Source: Mesobacillus jeotgali
GTDB taxonomy: Bacteria; Bacillota; Bacilli; Bacillales; Cytobacillaceae
Reading direction: 5' to 3'
Assembly (NCBI RefSeq): GCF_014856545.2
Contig: NZ_CP109811.1
Span: forward strand, 3,156,001 to 3,220,000
Length of the DNA stretch: 64,000 nt
The notes beneath the pieces are model-generated. The model was not told the DNA's origin. It searched no databases and saw only the letters and a program-made list of their open reading frames with translations. Position numbers and translations under genes: made by a program. Within the stretch, counting starts at the first letter, position 1, and each line of letters starts with the position of its first letter. Positions 1 to 7,552 of the stretch are shown one piece after another.

Positions 1-692
1 TTGGGTTTAATCTTTTCCACAACTACCTCCAGATCGTTTTCGGCAATACTTGTGCCAAGGAAGATAACTTCAAAGCCTTTTCGCCTTAGGTAGAGCGTAT
101 AGATTAACAAACCGAGTTCATGCTTTTCACCGGGACCGCAAACTGCAATTGACTTTGGAAGGAATGAGCTGTGCGGAAAAGAATTTGATATCCCTTCTAT
201 TCGCGAACGTATAAATGACGAAGCAAAATGCTCATGTGCAGTCGTTATACTACCCTCTTCCCATAAATCACCCACTTTAATCAAAATGGGACCCAATAAA
301 TCAATAACAGTTTTATCAATTGTAAATAGACTAAACGCCTCATTGATTAATTCATGAGCTTTTGAACTGTCGAACTCAAGAAGTGCAGCCAATAGCTTGT
401 CTCCAATTTCATCGACCCTGTCCCTTTTAGGCAGTTCGGATTTCTCCACGGAAACAGAAGAAGAGTTTTCAAGCAAAGTCACAGCCTGACTGATGGTAAA
501 GCCTTGATTAATTTTTGAAATCAGCCACCGTAATATTTCTACATGCTCCTCGGTATATAATCGATGACCGGATTCATTTCTTACAGGGGCAAACATCTGA
601 TATCTTCTTTCCCAGGCCCTAAGGGTGCCAGGCTGGATGCCAAGCATTTGGGATACTGCCTTTATATTGTATTTACCTGCGCCACTGCCCAT
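1..692 (-). CDS. MerR-family regulator with cobalamin-binding domain (CarH/LitR-like), C-terminus cut by window edge
   Basis: About 230 residues are visible; the gene runs off the window start. The N-terminal 70 residues are a MerR winged helix (IQPGTLRAWERRY, then SGHRLYTEEHVEILRWL). The middle is a helical cap containing W-x9-EH (WEEGSITTAHEH), and a Rossmann-like segment follows with GEKHELG, matching the E-x-H-x-x-G lower-ligand motif of B12 proteins. In CarH-type proteins these two motifs bind adenosylcobalamin, which keeps a DNA-bound tetramer together in the dark. The start at 692 has GGAGG just upstream; an in-frame ATG at 734 has no ribosome site. No carotenoid or photolyase gene lies beside it here. 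Function as a light or B12 sensor is inferred from the motifs. Confidence 0.85.
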   Translation of the reverse strand, partial: MGSGAGKYNIKAVSQMLGIQPGTLRAWERRYQMFAPVRNESGHRLYTEEHVEILRWLISKINQGFTISQAVTLLENSSSVSVEKSELPKRDRVDEIGDKLLAALLEFDSSKAHELINEAFSLFTIDKTVIDLLGPILIKVGDLWEEGSITTAHEHFASSFIRSRIEGISNSFPHSSFLPKSIAVCGPGEKHELGLLIYTLYLRRKGFEVIFLGTSIAENDLEVVVEKIKP

Positions 693-768
693 GCCAAAAC
701 CTCCATCGTTACCTGTATTACCGATTATATCCATGTCTTAGCTTTGCTGTAAAACTTCAATCTGCTTT

Positions 769-1545
769 TCAGGAATCTGAAACCAATGTAATGAGATGCG
801 TCTCAGCCTTTGCCCCCAGTCTCAAAGGGACTCCCGTGGTTCCATAGCCATTGCTGGTCAGCACTGTGGCGCCATTTTTCTTTTTGATCCCGCCTAATTC
901 ATACGGACCAAACCCAAATATCCTGATTTGCCCCCCATGAGTATGACCGCTCAATACCAGGCGGATATTGTGTTCTGGCTTGAGGCTGTTAGCGATGGCA
1001 GGGTTATGGCTGATAAGGATCCTGAATCCTTCTTCCTCGGCATCACGGACGGCGAGATCCAGTCTGCTTTTACCAAGACTTAAATCATCAATCCCTAAAA
1101 CGTGCATTACGTCCCCAGATCCCGATTCAAATTTAACTGCGGTATTGTCCAGTACTTTAACACCCAAGTGGTATAAAAGTGAGTCAAGTTCATGGGAATT
1201 GAATTCATAATCATTGTTTCCCCAGACGAAAAAAACTGGGGCAATCGTTTTCAACTTTTCAATATTGGCAGAAACCCTCTCCAACGGAACACCTTTTTCA
1301 GCAAGGTCACCACCAATAATCACAAGGTCGGCCTTTCCTTTCACCGAGCTGATTATAGAATCCTGAATTATCCGCTTATGGATATCTGATATAAAAAAGA
1401 TTTTGACTGGCCCGAAGCTCTCCGGAAATCCCTTCAATTGTATTTCCTGCTCAAGCACTCTGTCAGCAAAGGCCTGGCGATACATATATAGTAAAAGGAA
1501 GCTGCCAATCAGCAGCATTCCAAGGATGATAAAAATAATCTCCAT
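769..1545 (-). CDS. ypbG: Membrane-anchored metallophosphoesterase, YpbG-like
   Basis: 258 residues. An N-terminal hydrophobic helix (residues about 3-22) anchors a calcineurin-like phosphoesterase domain. The metal-binding motifs appear in order: ISDIHKR (D-x-H), GGDLAEKG (GD), GNNDYE (GN-N/D), ISHNP and SGHTHGGQ. The usual start is the ATG at 1545, preceded by GGGAGG; an upstream in-frame TTG at 1560 has no ribosome site. The family hydrolyses phosphodiesters or phosphomonoesters, and the substrate is not evident. Its position near ypbF and ypbE agrees with the B. subtilis gene order, which supports the name. Confidence 0.8.
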   Translation of the reverse strand: MEIIFIILGMLLIGSFLLLYMYRQAFADRVLEQEIQLKGFPESFGPVKIFFISDIHKRIIQDSIISSVKGKADLVIIGGDLAEKGVPLERVSANIEKLKTIAPVFFVWGNNDYEFNSHELDSLLYHLGVKVLDNTAVKFESGSGDVMHVLGIDDLSLGKSRLDLAVRDAEEEGFRILISHNPAIANSLKPEHNIRLVLSGHTHGGQIRIFGFGPYELGGIKKKNGATVLTSNGYGTTGVPLRLGAKAETHLITLVSDS

Positions 1546-1568
1546 TTTTGCCTCCCGCAATACTTTAT

Positions 1569-1955
1569 CTAGCTTTCATTTCCGTCCTCTGGTGAGCTAA
1601 AAGACATCATACCATAAAGCAAACAGAAAACGAAAAAAATTGCTGTCTGCCAAACACCCAGGGGCAGCAGCAAAAAAAATGAGCCTAGACAGGTGATTGC
1701 CAGAATAATATCAGTTCCAGACTCCTTTTTCCCTTTATTTGCAGTTATGACACCAACACCCCCGTCCCTGATCAACCCACCCATTGCATACATCCCGAAT
1801 ACAAGAGCCACTATCCCGGCAAGATACTCAAAAGGATTCAGAATAAACTCTCCCAGGAAGTCCTCGGAGTGAAAGGAAAAGATTGTTGACAGCGAAAAGA
1901 TGAACAGGTAACCGCAAAGCAGTCCAATGACCAGCCTGAAAATTTTCCAAAGCAT
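1569..1955 (-). CDS. Small polytopic membrane protein, unknown function
   Basis: 128 residues with about four hydrophobic helices (near residues 4-24, 43-62, 83-97 and 100-115) and an acidic tail. No family recognised. The start at 1955 (MLWKIFRLV) is chosen because GGGAGG precedes it; an earlier ATG at 1976 has no such site. It lies 23 bp upstream of the phosphoesterase start on the same strand, so the two are probably co-transcribed. Confidence 0.65.
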   Translation of the reverse strand: MLWKIFRLVIGLLCGYLFIFSLSTIFSFHSEDFLGEFILNPFEYLAGIVALVFGMYAMGGLIRDGGVGVITANKGKKESGTDIILAITCLGSFFLLLPLGVWQTAIFFVFCLLYGMMSFSSPEDGNES

Positions 1956-2015
1956 ACAAAAACCTCCCATACACAATGTATGAAAGGCCCTTGTCTTTAT
2001 TTCCGTATAGAAAAA

Positions 2016-2648
2016 TCAAACTTCATGGATATCAAGGATGCGGAACCCAGACTCTTCCAGCTTCTTGACAAACTTATCAATGTTGTCTTTCTTTTCGATC
2101 TTCATGACAATCCTGCGTACAAGCTTATCTGTTTCATCAAAAGTAACCAATGAGATGATATGCTCATGGAACTGGTGGGCAATATCAGCCAGTCGTGCGA
2201 TACGTCCTTCTGTTTCCACAGAAGTAAACGCAATCCTGACGCCCTCCCTATGTACTCCAAAAGCACTCTGGAACTGGTCCAGGGCATCAGAGCGAGTTAC
2301 GGCTCCCTGGAATTTCCCCTTTTCATCGACTACCGCCATCAGCGGGATATCCTTTAATTTCACCAAGGTACTTTCGAAGATTTCAATGCCATGAAGGATT
2401 TGTTCCTGAAGGCAAAGTACATCACGAGCAACCTTATTTTGGAGGAAATCATCCTTCTCTCCTCCTGTCTTGAAGTACTCCTGGTAGATGCCATATCTTG
2501 TGACCACACCTGCATATTGATCGCCGTCCAGCACGGGTACGCCATCAATTTCATTTCCATCCAGCTTTTCAAGAACGCTTTGCAATGTTTCATCCATTTG
2601 TGCGGTTATACATTTATACTTCGGTATCATGATACTTTTAACAAACAT
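2016..2648 (-). CDS. CBS-domain pair protein with C-terminal ACT-like region
   Basis: 210 residues. Two CBS motifs occupy roughly residues 1-130 (ITAQMDETLQSVLEKLDGNEIDGVPVL and KDIPLMAVVDEKGKFQGAVTRSDAL, both abbreviated by position here). The last 75 residues resemble an ACT fold. This arrangement is that of AcuB-type proteins, which are thought to sense adenine nucleotides and regulate a partner. No acetoin genes are nearby, so the acuB name is not applied. The ATG at 2648 is preferred to a GTG at 2657 because AGGTG lies at normal spacing. Confidence 0.7.
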   Translation of the reverse strand: MFVKSIMIPKYKCITAQMDETLQSVLEKLDGNEIDGVPVLDGDQYAGVVTRYGIYQEYFKTGGEKDDFLQNKVARDVLCLQEQILHGIEIFESTLVKLKDIPLMAVVDEKGKFQGAVTRSDALDQFQSAFGVHREGVRIAFTSVETEGRIARLADIAHQFHEHIISLVTFDETDKLVRRIVMKIEKKDNIDKFVKKLEESGFRILDIHEV

Positions 2649-2755
2649 TCCACTCACCTCGAATTTTTAAGTACTGCCCTGTCTTATATATTTCTGCATT
2701 TATTGCAAAAATCCCTGCTTACATAGATAAATTTAACATGAAATAAAATTTTGCT

Positions 2756-2763
2756 CATAAAAT
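2756..2763 (+). promoter_or_regulatory. Possible sigma-E -10 element for cotJ
   Basis: CATAAAAT resembles the sigma-E -10 consensus CATACAnT and lies 32 bases before the cotJA start. The -35 region is not convincing. In B. subtilis the cotJ operon depends on sigma-E. Confidence 0.35.
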
Positions 2764-2794
2764 GAAATGAAGTTTATGTAGAGGAGGGCTTAGC

Positions 2795-3025
2795 TTGTCA
2801 ACATACAGAAGAGTTTGGTATCCGTACGCCAGTCCCTTCGACCCTTGTCCGCCGATCAAGGCGAAAACGTATTCCACGCCACCGAATTTATTCCTGGGCT
2901 TCCAGCCGCCCAATCTAGAACAATTTACGCCAATGCAGGCATTAAGAACAGGAACGCTGTGGAAGGTCTTCTATGACCCTTGGTATTCACCTTATGAGGC
3001 TCCAAGGGAGGAGGATCTTTCATGA
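2795..3025 (+). CDS. cotJA: Spore coat associated protein CotJA
   Basis: 76 residues, rich in Pro, Tyr and Trp, as in the CotJA family (YRRVWYPYASPFDPCPP at the N-terminus). It takes part in assembling CotJC into the inner coat during sporulation. The start is TTG, supported by GAGGAGGG eight bases before it. It overlaps cotJB by four bases (ATGA), so the two are translationally coupled. Confidence 0.93.
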   Translation: MSTYRRVWYPYASPFDPCPPIKAKTYSTPPNLFLGFQPPNLEQFTPMQALRTGTLWKVFYDPWYSPYEAPREEDLS

Positions 3026-3282
3026 AACAATTACCGAAAGAGTTCTATGCAGCCATGGAAGAACTCCAGGCTGTAGATTTTGTTCTTGTGGACCTAACAC
3101 TTTATTTAGATACCCATCCGGAGGATTATGAAGCTATTAACCAATTCAATCAGTTCGCTAAAGAAAGGCGACGGCTAAAAAAGGTCGTCGAAAGCATGTA
3201 TGGACCTCTCCAGCAATTCGGCAACAGCTATTCAGGATATCCGTGGAACTGGGATGACGGTCCTTGGCCATGGCAAATCTAA
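3022..3282 (+). CDS. cotJB: Spore coat protein CotJB
   Basis: 86 residues, the usual CotJB length, with the family pattern of an acidic helical core (AVDFVLVDLTLYLDTHP) and a Trp/Pro-rich C-terminus. It starts inside the end of cotJA and is followed after 26 bases by cotJC, with AGGAGGGGG between them. The three form one operon for spore-coat polypeptides. Confidence 0.93.
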   Translation: MKQLPKEFYAAMEELQAVDFVLVDLTLYLDTHPEDYEAINQFNQFAKERRRLKKVVESMYGPLQQFGNSYSGYPWNWDDGPWPWQI

Positions 3283-3308
3283 ATTCCAAATAGGAGGGGG
3301 TAAGGAAA

Positions 3309-3878
3309 ATGTGGCTTTATGAAAAGAAGTTGCAATATCCCGTAAAAGTAAGCACTTGTAACCCCACGCTCGCCAAATTCCTGGTTGAGCAATATGGCGG
3401 AGCTGACGGAGAATTGGCTGCGGCTCTCAGATACTTAAACCAGCGTTACACCATTCCTGATAAGGTAATTGGACTTTTAACTGATATTGGGACCGAAGAA
3501 TTCGCTCATTTGGAAATGATTGCTACAATGATTTACAAGCTGACTAAGGATGCCACACCTGAACAAATGAAGCAAGCTGGACTTGATGCCCATTATGCTA
3601 ACCATGATAGTGCTCTATTTTATCATAATGCTGCAGGTGTTCCATGGACTGCTTCCTATATAGCTGCTAAAGGCGACCCGATAGCAGATTTATATGAGGA
3701 TATTGCTGCGGAAGAAAAAGCAAGAGCCACTTATCAATGGATCATAAATATGAGCGATGACCCTGACCTGAACGATGGCTTACGATACCTTAGAGAACGC
3801 GAAATCATCCATTCCCAGCGCTTCCGTGAAGCAGTGGAGATTCTAAAGGATGAACAAGGGAAAAAGAGAATATTTTAA
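3309..3878 (+). CDS. cotJC: Spore coat protein CotJC, manganese-catalase family
   Basis: 189 residues, matching CotJC. It carries the ferritin-like di-manganese helices: EFAHLEMI (E-x2-H) in the middle and the EEKARATYQ and EIIHSQRF segments later. The family dismutates hydrogen peroxide and is incorporated in the spore coat. It is the last gene of cotJABC. Its stop codon sits at the base of the terminator arm that the insertion sequence has separated from its partner. Confidence 0.93.
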   Translation: MWLYEKKLQYPVKVSTCNPTLAKFLVEQYGGADGELAAALRYLNQRYTIPDKVIGLLTDIGTEEFAHLEMIATMIYKLTKDATPEQMKQAGLDAHYANHDSALFYHNAAGVPWTASYIAAKGDPIADLYEDIAAEEKARATYQWIINMSDDPDLNDGLRYLREREIIHSQRFREAVEILKDEQGKKRIF

Positions 3879-3895
3879 AATAAATAGAAGCGTCC
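3877..3895 (+). terminator. Left arm of a hairpin terminator split by the insertion sequence
   Basis: These 19 bases are complementary at 18 positions to 5574-5592. Without the insertion they would form a long hairpin with an 18-base loop between the convergent genes cotJC and ypbF. The arm begins within the cotJC stop codon. Confidence 0.75.
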
Positions 3896-3906
3896 CTTTT
3901 GATATG

Positions 3907-3960
3907 CTCCCCTTTAGGTAGACAGATTAAAAAATAAAAATCTGTTTACTTAAAGGGGAG
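3907..3960 (+). promoter_or_regulatory. Left-end hairpin covering the orfA ribosome-binding site
   Basis: Positions 3907-3928 and 3939-3960 are inverted copies of each other (about 20 of 22 pairs) with a 10-base A-rich loop. The right arm ends in GGGGAG, the ribosome site for the orfA ATG at 3969. A transcript entering from cotJ would fold and mask it, whereas one starting inside the element would not. Such protection is known for IS10 and IS50; here it is inferred. Confidence 0.7.
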
Positions 3961-3968
3961 TATTTATT

Positions 3969-4646
3969 ATGTCAAAAAGGACATATTCATTCCAAGATAA
4001 AATCAAGATCGTAGAGGCGTTAAAAAAGGGTAGCCATTCTATTTCAGAGCTGAAGTTTATATACAAAGTAAATGATCATGCAATTTATGACTGGGTCTAC
4101 AGGTATGAAAAATACGGAGCAGAAGGATTAAAGAAGTCTTCTACCTGGAAGAGGTATTCTAAGGAACTTAAGCTGGCGGCTGTACAGGACTACCTTAGTG
4201 GGGACTACTCTCAAAATGATGTTATCAGAAAGTATGAAATCTCATGTAGACGCGTCCTGCAGAAATGGATTAACAAGTATAATAGTCATAGAGAATTAAA
4301 GGACACTTCCAAAGGAAGGACAAACACTATGACTAGAAGAAACACTACCATAAATGAACGAAAAGAGATTGTGCTCTATTGCCTTGAGAACGGCAAGGAT
4401 TATCAGAAGGCAGCTGAGACCTTTAAGGTCTCTTACCAACAAGTATATCAATGGGTTAAAAAGTATGAGGATGGCGGCGAAGAAGCCCTTCGGGATAAGC
4501 GAGGGAGGAAAAAGGAAGAAGTTGAACTCTCCCCAGAACAGAAGATGAAATTGGAGATGAAGAGGCTTGCGAGCGAAAATGAGCGATTACGCGCAGAGAA
4601 CTTATTCCTAAAAAAGTTAGAGGAGATCGAAAGGAGGCGAAGATAA
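3969..4646 (+). CDS. IS150-type transposase OrfA
   Basis: 225 residues. Two helix-turn-helix units (residues about 1-60 and 120-175; KIVEALKKGSHSISELKF and KEIVLYCLENGKDYQKAAE) are followed by a leucine-rich coiled coil (KMKLEMKRLASENERLRAEN). It binds the terminal repeats. Near its 3' end lies A-AAA-AAG at 4610-4616, where ribosomes can shift -1 into orfB to give the full OrfAB transposase. Confidence 0.93.
   Translation: MSKRTYSFQDKIKIVEALKKGSHSISELKFIYKVNDHAIYDWVYRYEKYGAEGLKKSSTWKRYSKELKLAAVQDYLSGDYSQNDVIRKYEISCRRVLQKWINKYNSHRELKDTSKGRTNTMTRRNTTINERKEIVLYCLENGKDYQKAAETFKVSYQQVYQWVKKYEDGGEEALRDKRGRKKEEVELSPEQKMKLEMKRLASENERLRAENLFLKKLEEIERRRR
4610..4616 (+). other. Programmed -1 ribosomal frameshift site (A-AAA-AAG)
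   Basis: The heptamer is in the orfA zero frame as CTA-AAA-AAG. After a -1 slip the reading frame from 4616 stays open through orfB to 5524. A purine-rich GGAGG-like sequence follows within about 20 bases. This is the classic IS3-family arrangement. Confidence 0.85.
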
Positions 4647-4717
4647 GCCAGATACGCCTTGAGGAGAAATATATCGCTATCAAGGAACTTCACGAAGAAG
4701 AAGGATTCTCTTTCGTT

Positions 4718-5524
4718 ATGCTTTGTGAAATTGCGGGGTTGGCCAGGTCTGCATATTATAAATGGCTGAAGCGAACACCTTCCAAGCGTGAATGTCAGAA
4801 TGTGATGCTTGTAGAAGAAATGAAGGCTCTCCATGAGGAGGTTAAAGGAATCTACGGCTACCGCAGGATTACGATGACTTTGAATAGAAGGTTGAGCAAG
4901 AGCTTCAATGAAAAGCGAATCTATAGGCTGATGAAGATTGTCGGCATTCAAAGCGTTATTCGGAAAAAGAAAAATCGCTATAAAAAGTCAACCCCTCAAC
5001 ACGTCGCAGAAAACGTGTTAGACCGTAATTTCCAAGCCGAAAGTCCAAATGAGAAATGGGTAACAGATGTGACTGAGTTCAAGTATGGAGAAGCAAGAAA
5101 GGCTTATTTGAGTGCAATTAAAGACTTACATGATGGAGCCATCGTTAGTTACGTATTTGGACATTCCAACAACAATAAACTGGTGTTTGATACGCTGGAT
5201 CAGGCCACAGCCCTACTGAATGGTGACCGCCCACTTATACATAGCGACAGGGGCTTTCAGTATACCCATTTTGGATTTAAACAAAGAATAGATCAAGCAC
5301 AGATGACTCAAAGTATGTCCCGAGTCGGAAGATGTATTGACAATGGTCCAATGGAATCCTTTTGGGGATCACTGAAAAGCGAGAAATATTACATGGAGAA
5401 ATATAAGACCTTTGAAGAGCTTTCTGCGGCGATTGATGAGTACATATACTTTTATAATCATGAACGTTACCAAAAAAGATTAAACGGCCTTAGCCCCCTA
5501 GAATTCAGGGCTAAAGCCGCCTAG
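4718..5524 (+). CDS. IS150-type transposase OrfB, DDE integrase core
   Basis: 268 residues from the first ATG; the open frame extends back to the slippage site at 4616, so the natural product is probably the OrfAB fusion. An HTH_21 region (KGIYGYRRITMTLNRR) precedes the rve integrase core. The DDE residues appear as WVTDVTEFKY (D), IHSDRGFQYT (D) and, 35 residues on, MESFWGSLKSE (E). A typical C-terminal YNHERYQKRLNGLSPLEFR completes it. No truncation. Confidence 0.95.
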   Translation: MLCEIAGLARSAYYKWLKRTPSKRECQNVMLVEEMKALHEEVKGIYGYRRITMTLNRRLSKSFNEKRIYRLMKIVGIQSVIRKKKNRYKKSTPQHVAENVLDRNFQAESPNEKWVTDVTEFKYGEARKAYLSAIKDLHDGAIVSYVFGHSNNNKLVFDTLDQATALLNGDRPLIHSDRGFQYTHFGFKQRIDQAQMTQSMSRVGRCIDNGPMESFWGSLKSEKYYMEKYKTFEELSAAIDEYIYFYNHERYQKRLNGLSPLEFRAKAA

Positions 5525-5573
5525 ATTGTTTTTATTATTTCCACTGTCTACTTGACGGGGAGCAGTTCATTTT

Positions 5574-5592
5574 GGATGCTTCTATTTATTTT
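5574..5592 (-). terminator. Right arm of the hairpin terminator split by the insertion sequence
   Basis: The partner of 3877-3895 (18 of 19 bases complementary). It overlaps the stop codon of ypbF, which ends at 5582. The pre-insertion hairpin would have served both convergent genes. Confidence 0.75.
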
Positions 5593-6040
5593 CATGAAAC
5601 AGATTAATATCAAACTTCTTCTTCATCATGTCAAATACAATATGGCGATTTTTCCATTCCTCTTCTTTTTTCCATAAATCCTTGCTTCTGTCCACTATTT
5701 CACACCTTAGTGCCTGGTATTCTTTCTCTGCCTTTTCGCGCTTCTCTTTTAACAGAATCATCAATCCATAGGTCCCTACCGTTAAAATGAGGAAATATAA
5801 ATTTGCAGAATTCTGAACATACACGGAAAAAATCTCAGCGAAAGAATACGAATAAGGCTGCAGCACCGTTACATAGAGATAATAGAAATAGATTGAAATA
5901 AATCCGATCGTCACCCATACTGACAAAAGATGTCTGGATTTAAACCGGTCAAACTTTCTCTTTCGCTCAATTAAATTCTGCAGCATCCTTTTAGTCGCAG
6001 GGTCCGTACGATTATCAAGATTCTCGATTTCCTGTTCCAT
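5582..6040 (-). CDS. ypbF: YpbF-like membrane protein
   Basis: 152 residues. A charged N-terminus (TDPATKRMLQNLIERKRKFD), two transmembrane helices (about 43-65 and 80-100), then a charged coiled-coil tail (EKAEKEYQALRCEIVDRS). Length, topology and the AEKE-ALRCEI segment agree with B. subtilis YpbF, of unknown function. GGGAGGG precedes the ATG. The B. subtilis neighbour gudB is not between this gene and ypbE here. Confidence 0.8.
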   Translation of the reverse strand: MEQEIENLDNRTDPATKRMLQNLIERKRKFDRFKSRHLLSVWVTIGFISIYFYYLYVTVLQPYSYSFAEIFSVYVQNSANLYFLILTVGTYGLMILLKEKREKAEKEYQALRCEIVDRSKDLWKKEEEWKNRHIVFDMMKKKFDINLFHENK

Positions 6041-6202
6041 GCCAAGCCCTCCCCTTTATATCATTTTTATGAACTTGTCCATGGAGTTATGATATTGCCT
6101 TACAAAAAAGAAACAGAATCTAGTTCGACTCCCATACTTCTCATAGGGAGCAAGGGCGTCAATTTAAGTGACTAAGATGCACGCCCCATTAAAGGTAAAT
6201 AA

Positions 6203-6234
6203 TAAAAAAAGCCAGGAGTTTTTCACTCCGGCTA
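6203..6234 (-). terminator. Rho-independent terminator after ypbE
   Basis: On the minus strand AGCCGGAG and CTCCTGGCT pair around a short A-rich loop and are followed by a run of seven T. It overlaps the ypbE stop and separates ypbE from ypbF. Confidence 0.85.
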
Positions 6235-6957
6235 ATTTTTAATAGGTATCTTCAATACTTGTCCTGCTTGAATCTCATTCCCCTGGATATTGTTTGCTTT
6301 TTTAATGATTGGGATTCCATCCTGGGATTTATAGTAGGTCATTGCTACTCGGAACAATGTTTCATTTGGTTTTACAGTATGATAGATGACCTTTTCATTG
6401 TTTTCTGATACTTTTTCCTCTGCTGTTGCGTCTTCTGAAGCTGCAGATTCATTTATGGGCTCCGCTGAGGCTGGAGCGGTTATATTCCCGCCTTCTTTTT
6501 CTTCACCATCACCCGGTTCTTCCGCAGTATTTTTATCCCCGCTGCTTGATGGAGCAGGACCAGCTGTCACAACATCGATTCCATCTGGATCGGCAATTTC
6601 TTCATAGGATGGCGCTTCCTGATCTGCTTCTTTCTGGTCCTTACTGTTTCGTTCATCTTGGCCTTTAACATTGATCATCTCCACCCCGGCACGTTCCTGC
6701 GGCTTATACAAAGGTGTTTTAACGCCATCAAGGTAAGAGATAATGCTGAAAAAAGAAATAGGCAGCAGGATGAAAAACAGTGCCATCAGCCTGATGACAG
6801 GGTATTTTACTTTAACTTTCGTTTTTTTCTGTTTTTGCCTGTGCATCTCACTTCTTGGCGGGAGGGATTCCTTTTTTTCAGTAGTAGGCTCAGTTTTGCG
6901 CTCCACTCGTTTTCGCAGCCGCTCTGCCTGGTCCCTAATAGGTTTTTCCTTATTCAC
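6232..6957 (-). CDS. ypbE: LysM-domain membrane protein YpbE
   Basis: About 241 residues. A basic, Lys/Arg/Glu-rich cytoplasmic head (1-55), one transmembrane helix (PVIRLMALFFILLPISFFSI), a long acidic low-complexity spacer, and a single C-terminal LysM domain (HTVKPNETLFRVAMTYYK to QAGQVLKIPI). The LysM should bind peptidoglycan outside the membrane. The GTG at 6957 has GGGGGT upstream; a TTG at 6972 is possible. It overlaps the 3' end of ypbD by eight bases and belongs to the ypbB-recQ-ypbD-ypbE operon. Confidence 0.85.
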   Translation of the reverse strand: MNKEKPIRDQAERLRKRVERKTEPTTEKKESLPPRSEMHRQKQKKTKVKVKYPVIRLMALFFILLPISFFSIISYLDGVKTPLYKPQERAGVEMINVKGQDERNSKDQKEADQEAPSYEEIADPDGIDVVTAGPAPSSSGDKNTAEEPGDGEEKEGGNITAPASAEPINESAASEDATAEEKVSENNEKVIYHTVKPNETLFRVAMTYYKSQDGIPIIKKANNIQGNEIQAGQVLKIPIKN

Positions 6958-7552
6958 TGCCTGTACCCCCAATTGTTGCTTGAGTCCTGAATTTAATGAT
7001 TATACCTAAGATAAAATCAATGAAAAAATGCATCACGATTGTCACAACAAGATTATTTGTCACCATATAAATATAGCCAATCAAGAAACTCAATAAAATA
7101 ATATTAATAAACAAAAACCAATTGAACAGATAGCGATAATGGACGACTGCGAAAATTATGCTCGATATGATTAAGCCGGTATTTGTCTGGATGACACCTC
7201 TAAAAAGAATTTCCTCACTAATTGCTACCATAGCCGCAATCAGCATAATCTGGACTACACTTCTATTCTTGAATATCCTTTCGTTCAAGCCCCCATCGTC
7301 ATAATAGGACTTTGGCAGATATCTCATGAAGATAAAGTCCATAACTACGACTGCAGCTCCCGCAGTGAGCCCAACCAACAAAATATTCCAGTCTTTCCAA
7401 ATAAATAATCCTTCGAACTCATTGAAGCTATCAAACAATATCATACCTAATATTCCCGATATCGTTAATAGTAAAATTTGCGTAGCGATTAAATGGAACA
7501 GCAGTTCTTTTTCAGTAAGACCTGCCACGGTTTCCTTATATCGATCTTTCAT
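6950..7552 (-). CDS. ypbD: CPBP-family intramembrane protease YpbD
   Basis: 200 residues with five or six hydrophobic helices. The CPBP (CAAX protease and bacteriocin-processing) motifs are present: SEEILFRG (EExxxR), FAVVH (FxxxH) and MHFFIDF (H-x3-D) in the last third. The glutamates and histidines bind the catalytic metal. Its start ATG shares one base with the recQ stop codon, so translation is coupled. Confidence 0.88.
   Translation of the reverse strand: MKDRYKETVAGLTEKELLFHLIATQILLLTISGILGMILFDSFNEFEGLFIWKDWNILLVGLTAGAAVVVMDFIFMRYLPKSYYDDGGLNERIFKNRSVVQIMLIAAMVAISEEILFRGVIQTNTGLIISSIIFAVVHYRYLFNWFLFINIILLSFLIGYIYMVTNNLVVTIVMHFFIDFILGIIIKFRTQATIGGTGSE

Larger units (their letters stand above)
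3905..5564 (+). mobile_element. IS3-family (IS150-like) insertion sequence, apparently intact
   Basis: About 1660 bp. The ends are inverted repeats: TGCTCCCCTTTAGGTAGACA at the left and, read from the other strand, TGCTCCCCGTCAAGTAGACA at the right, both starting with TG as in IS3 elements. Inside are orfA (double helix-turn-helix) and orfB (DDE integrase core), joined by a -1 slippage site. No target duplication is visible (flanks are GATA and GTTC). Both frames are open, so the element may still be active. Confidence 0.93.

Noticed and set aside
4448..4951. Long minus-strand ORF in the insertion sequence
   Set aside because: It lies antisense to orfA/orfB, has no ribosome site and no recognisable domain.
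3901..5568. Target-site duplication of the insertion sequence
   Set aside because: The flanking tetramers (GATA and GTTC) do not match in either a three- or four-base register.
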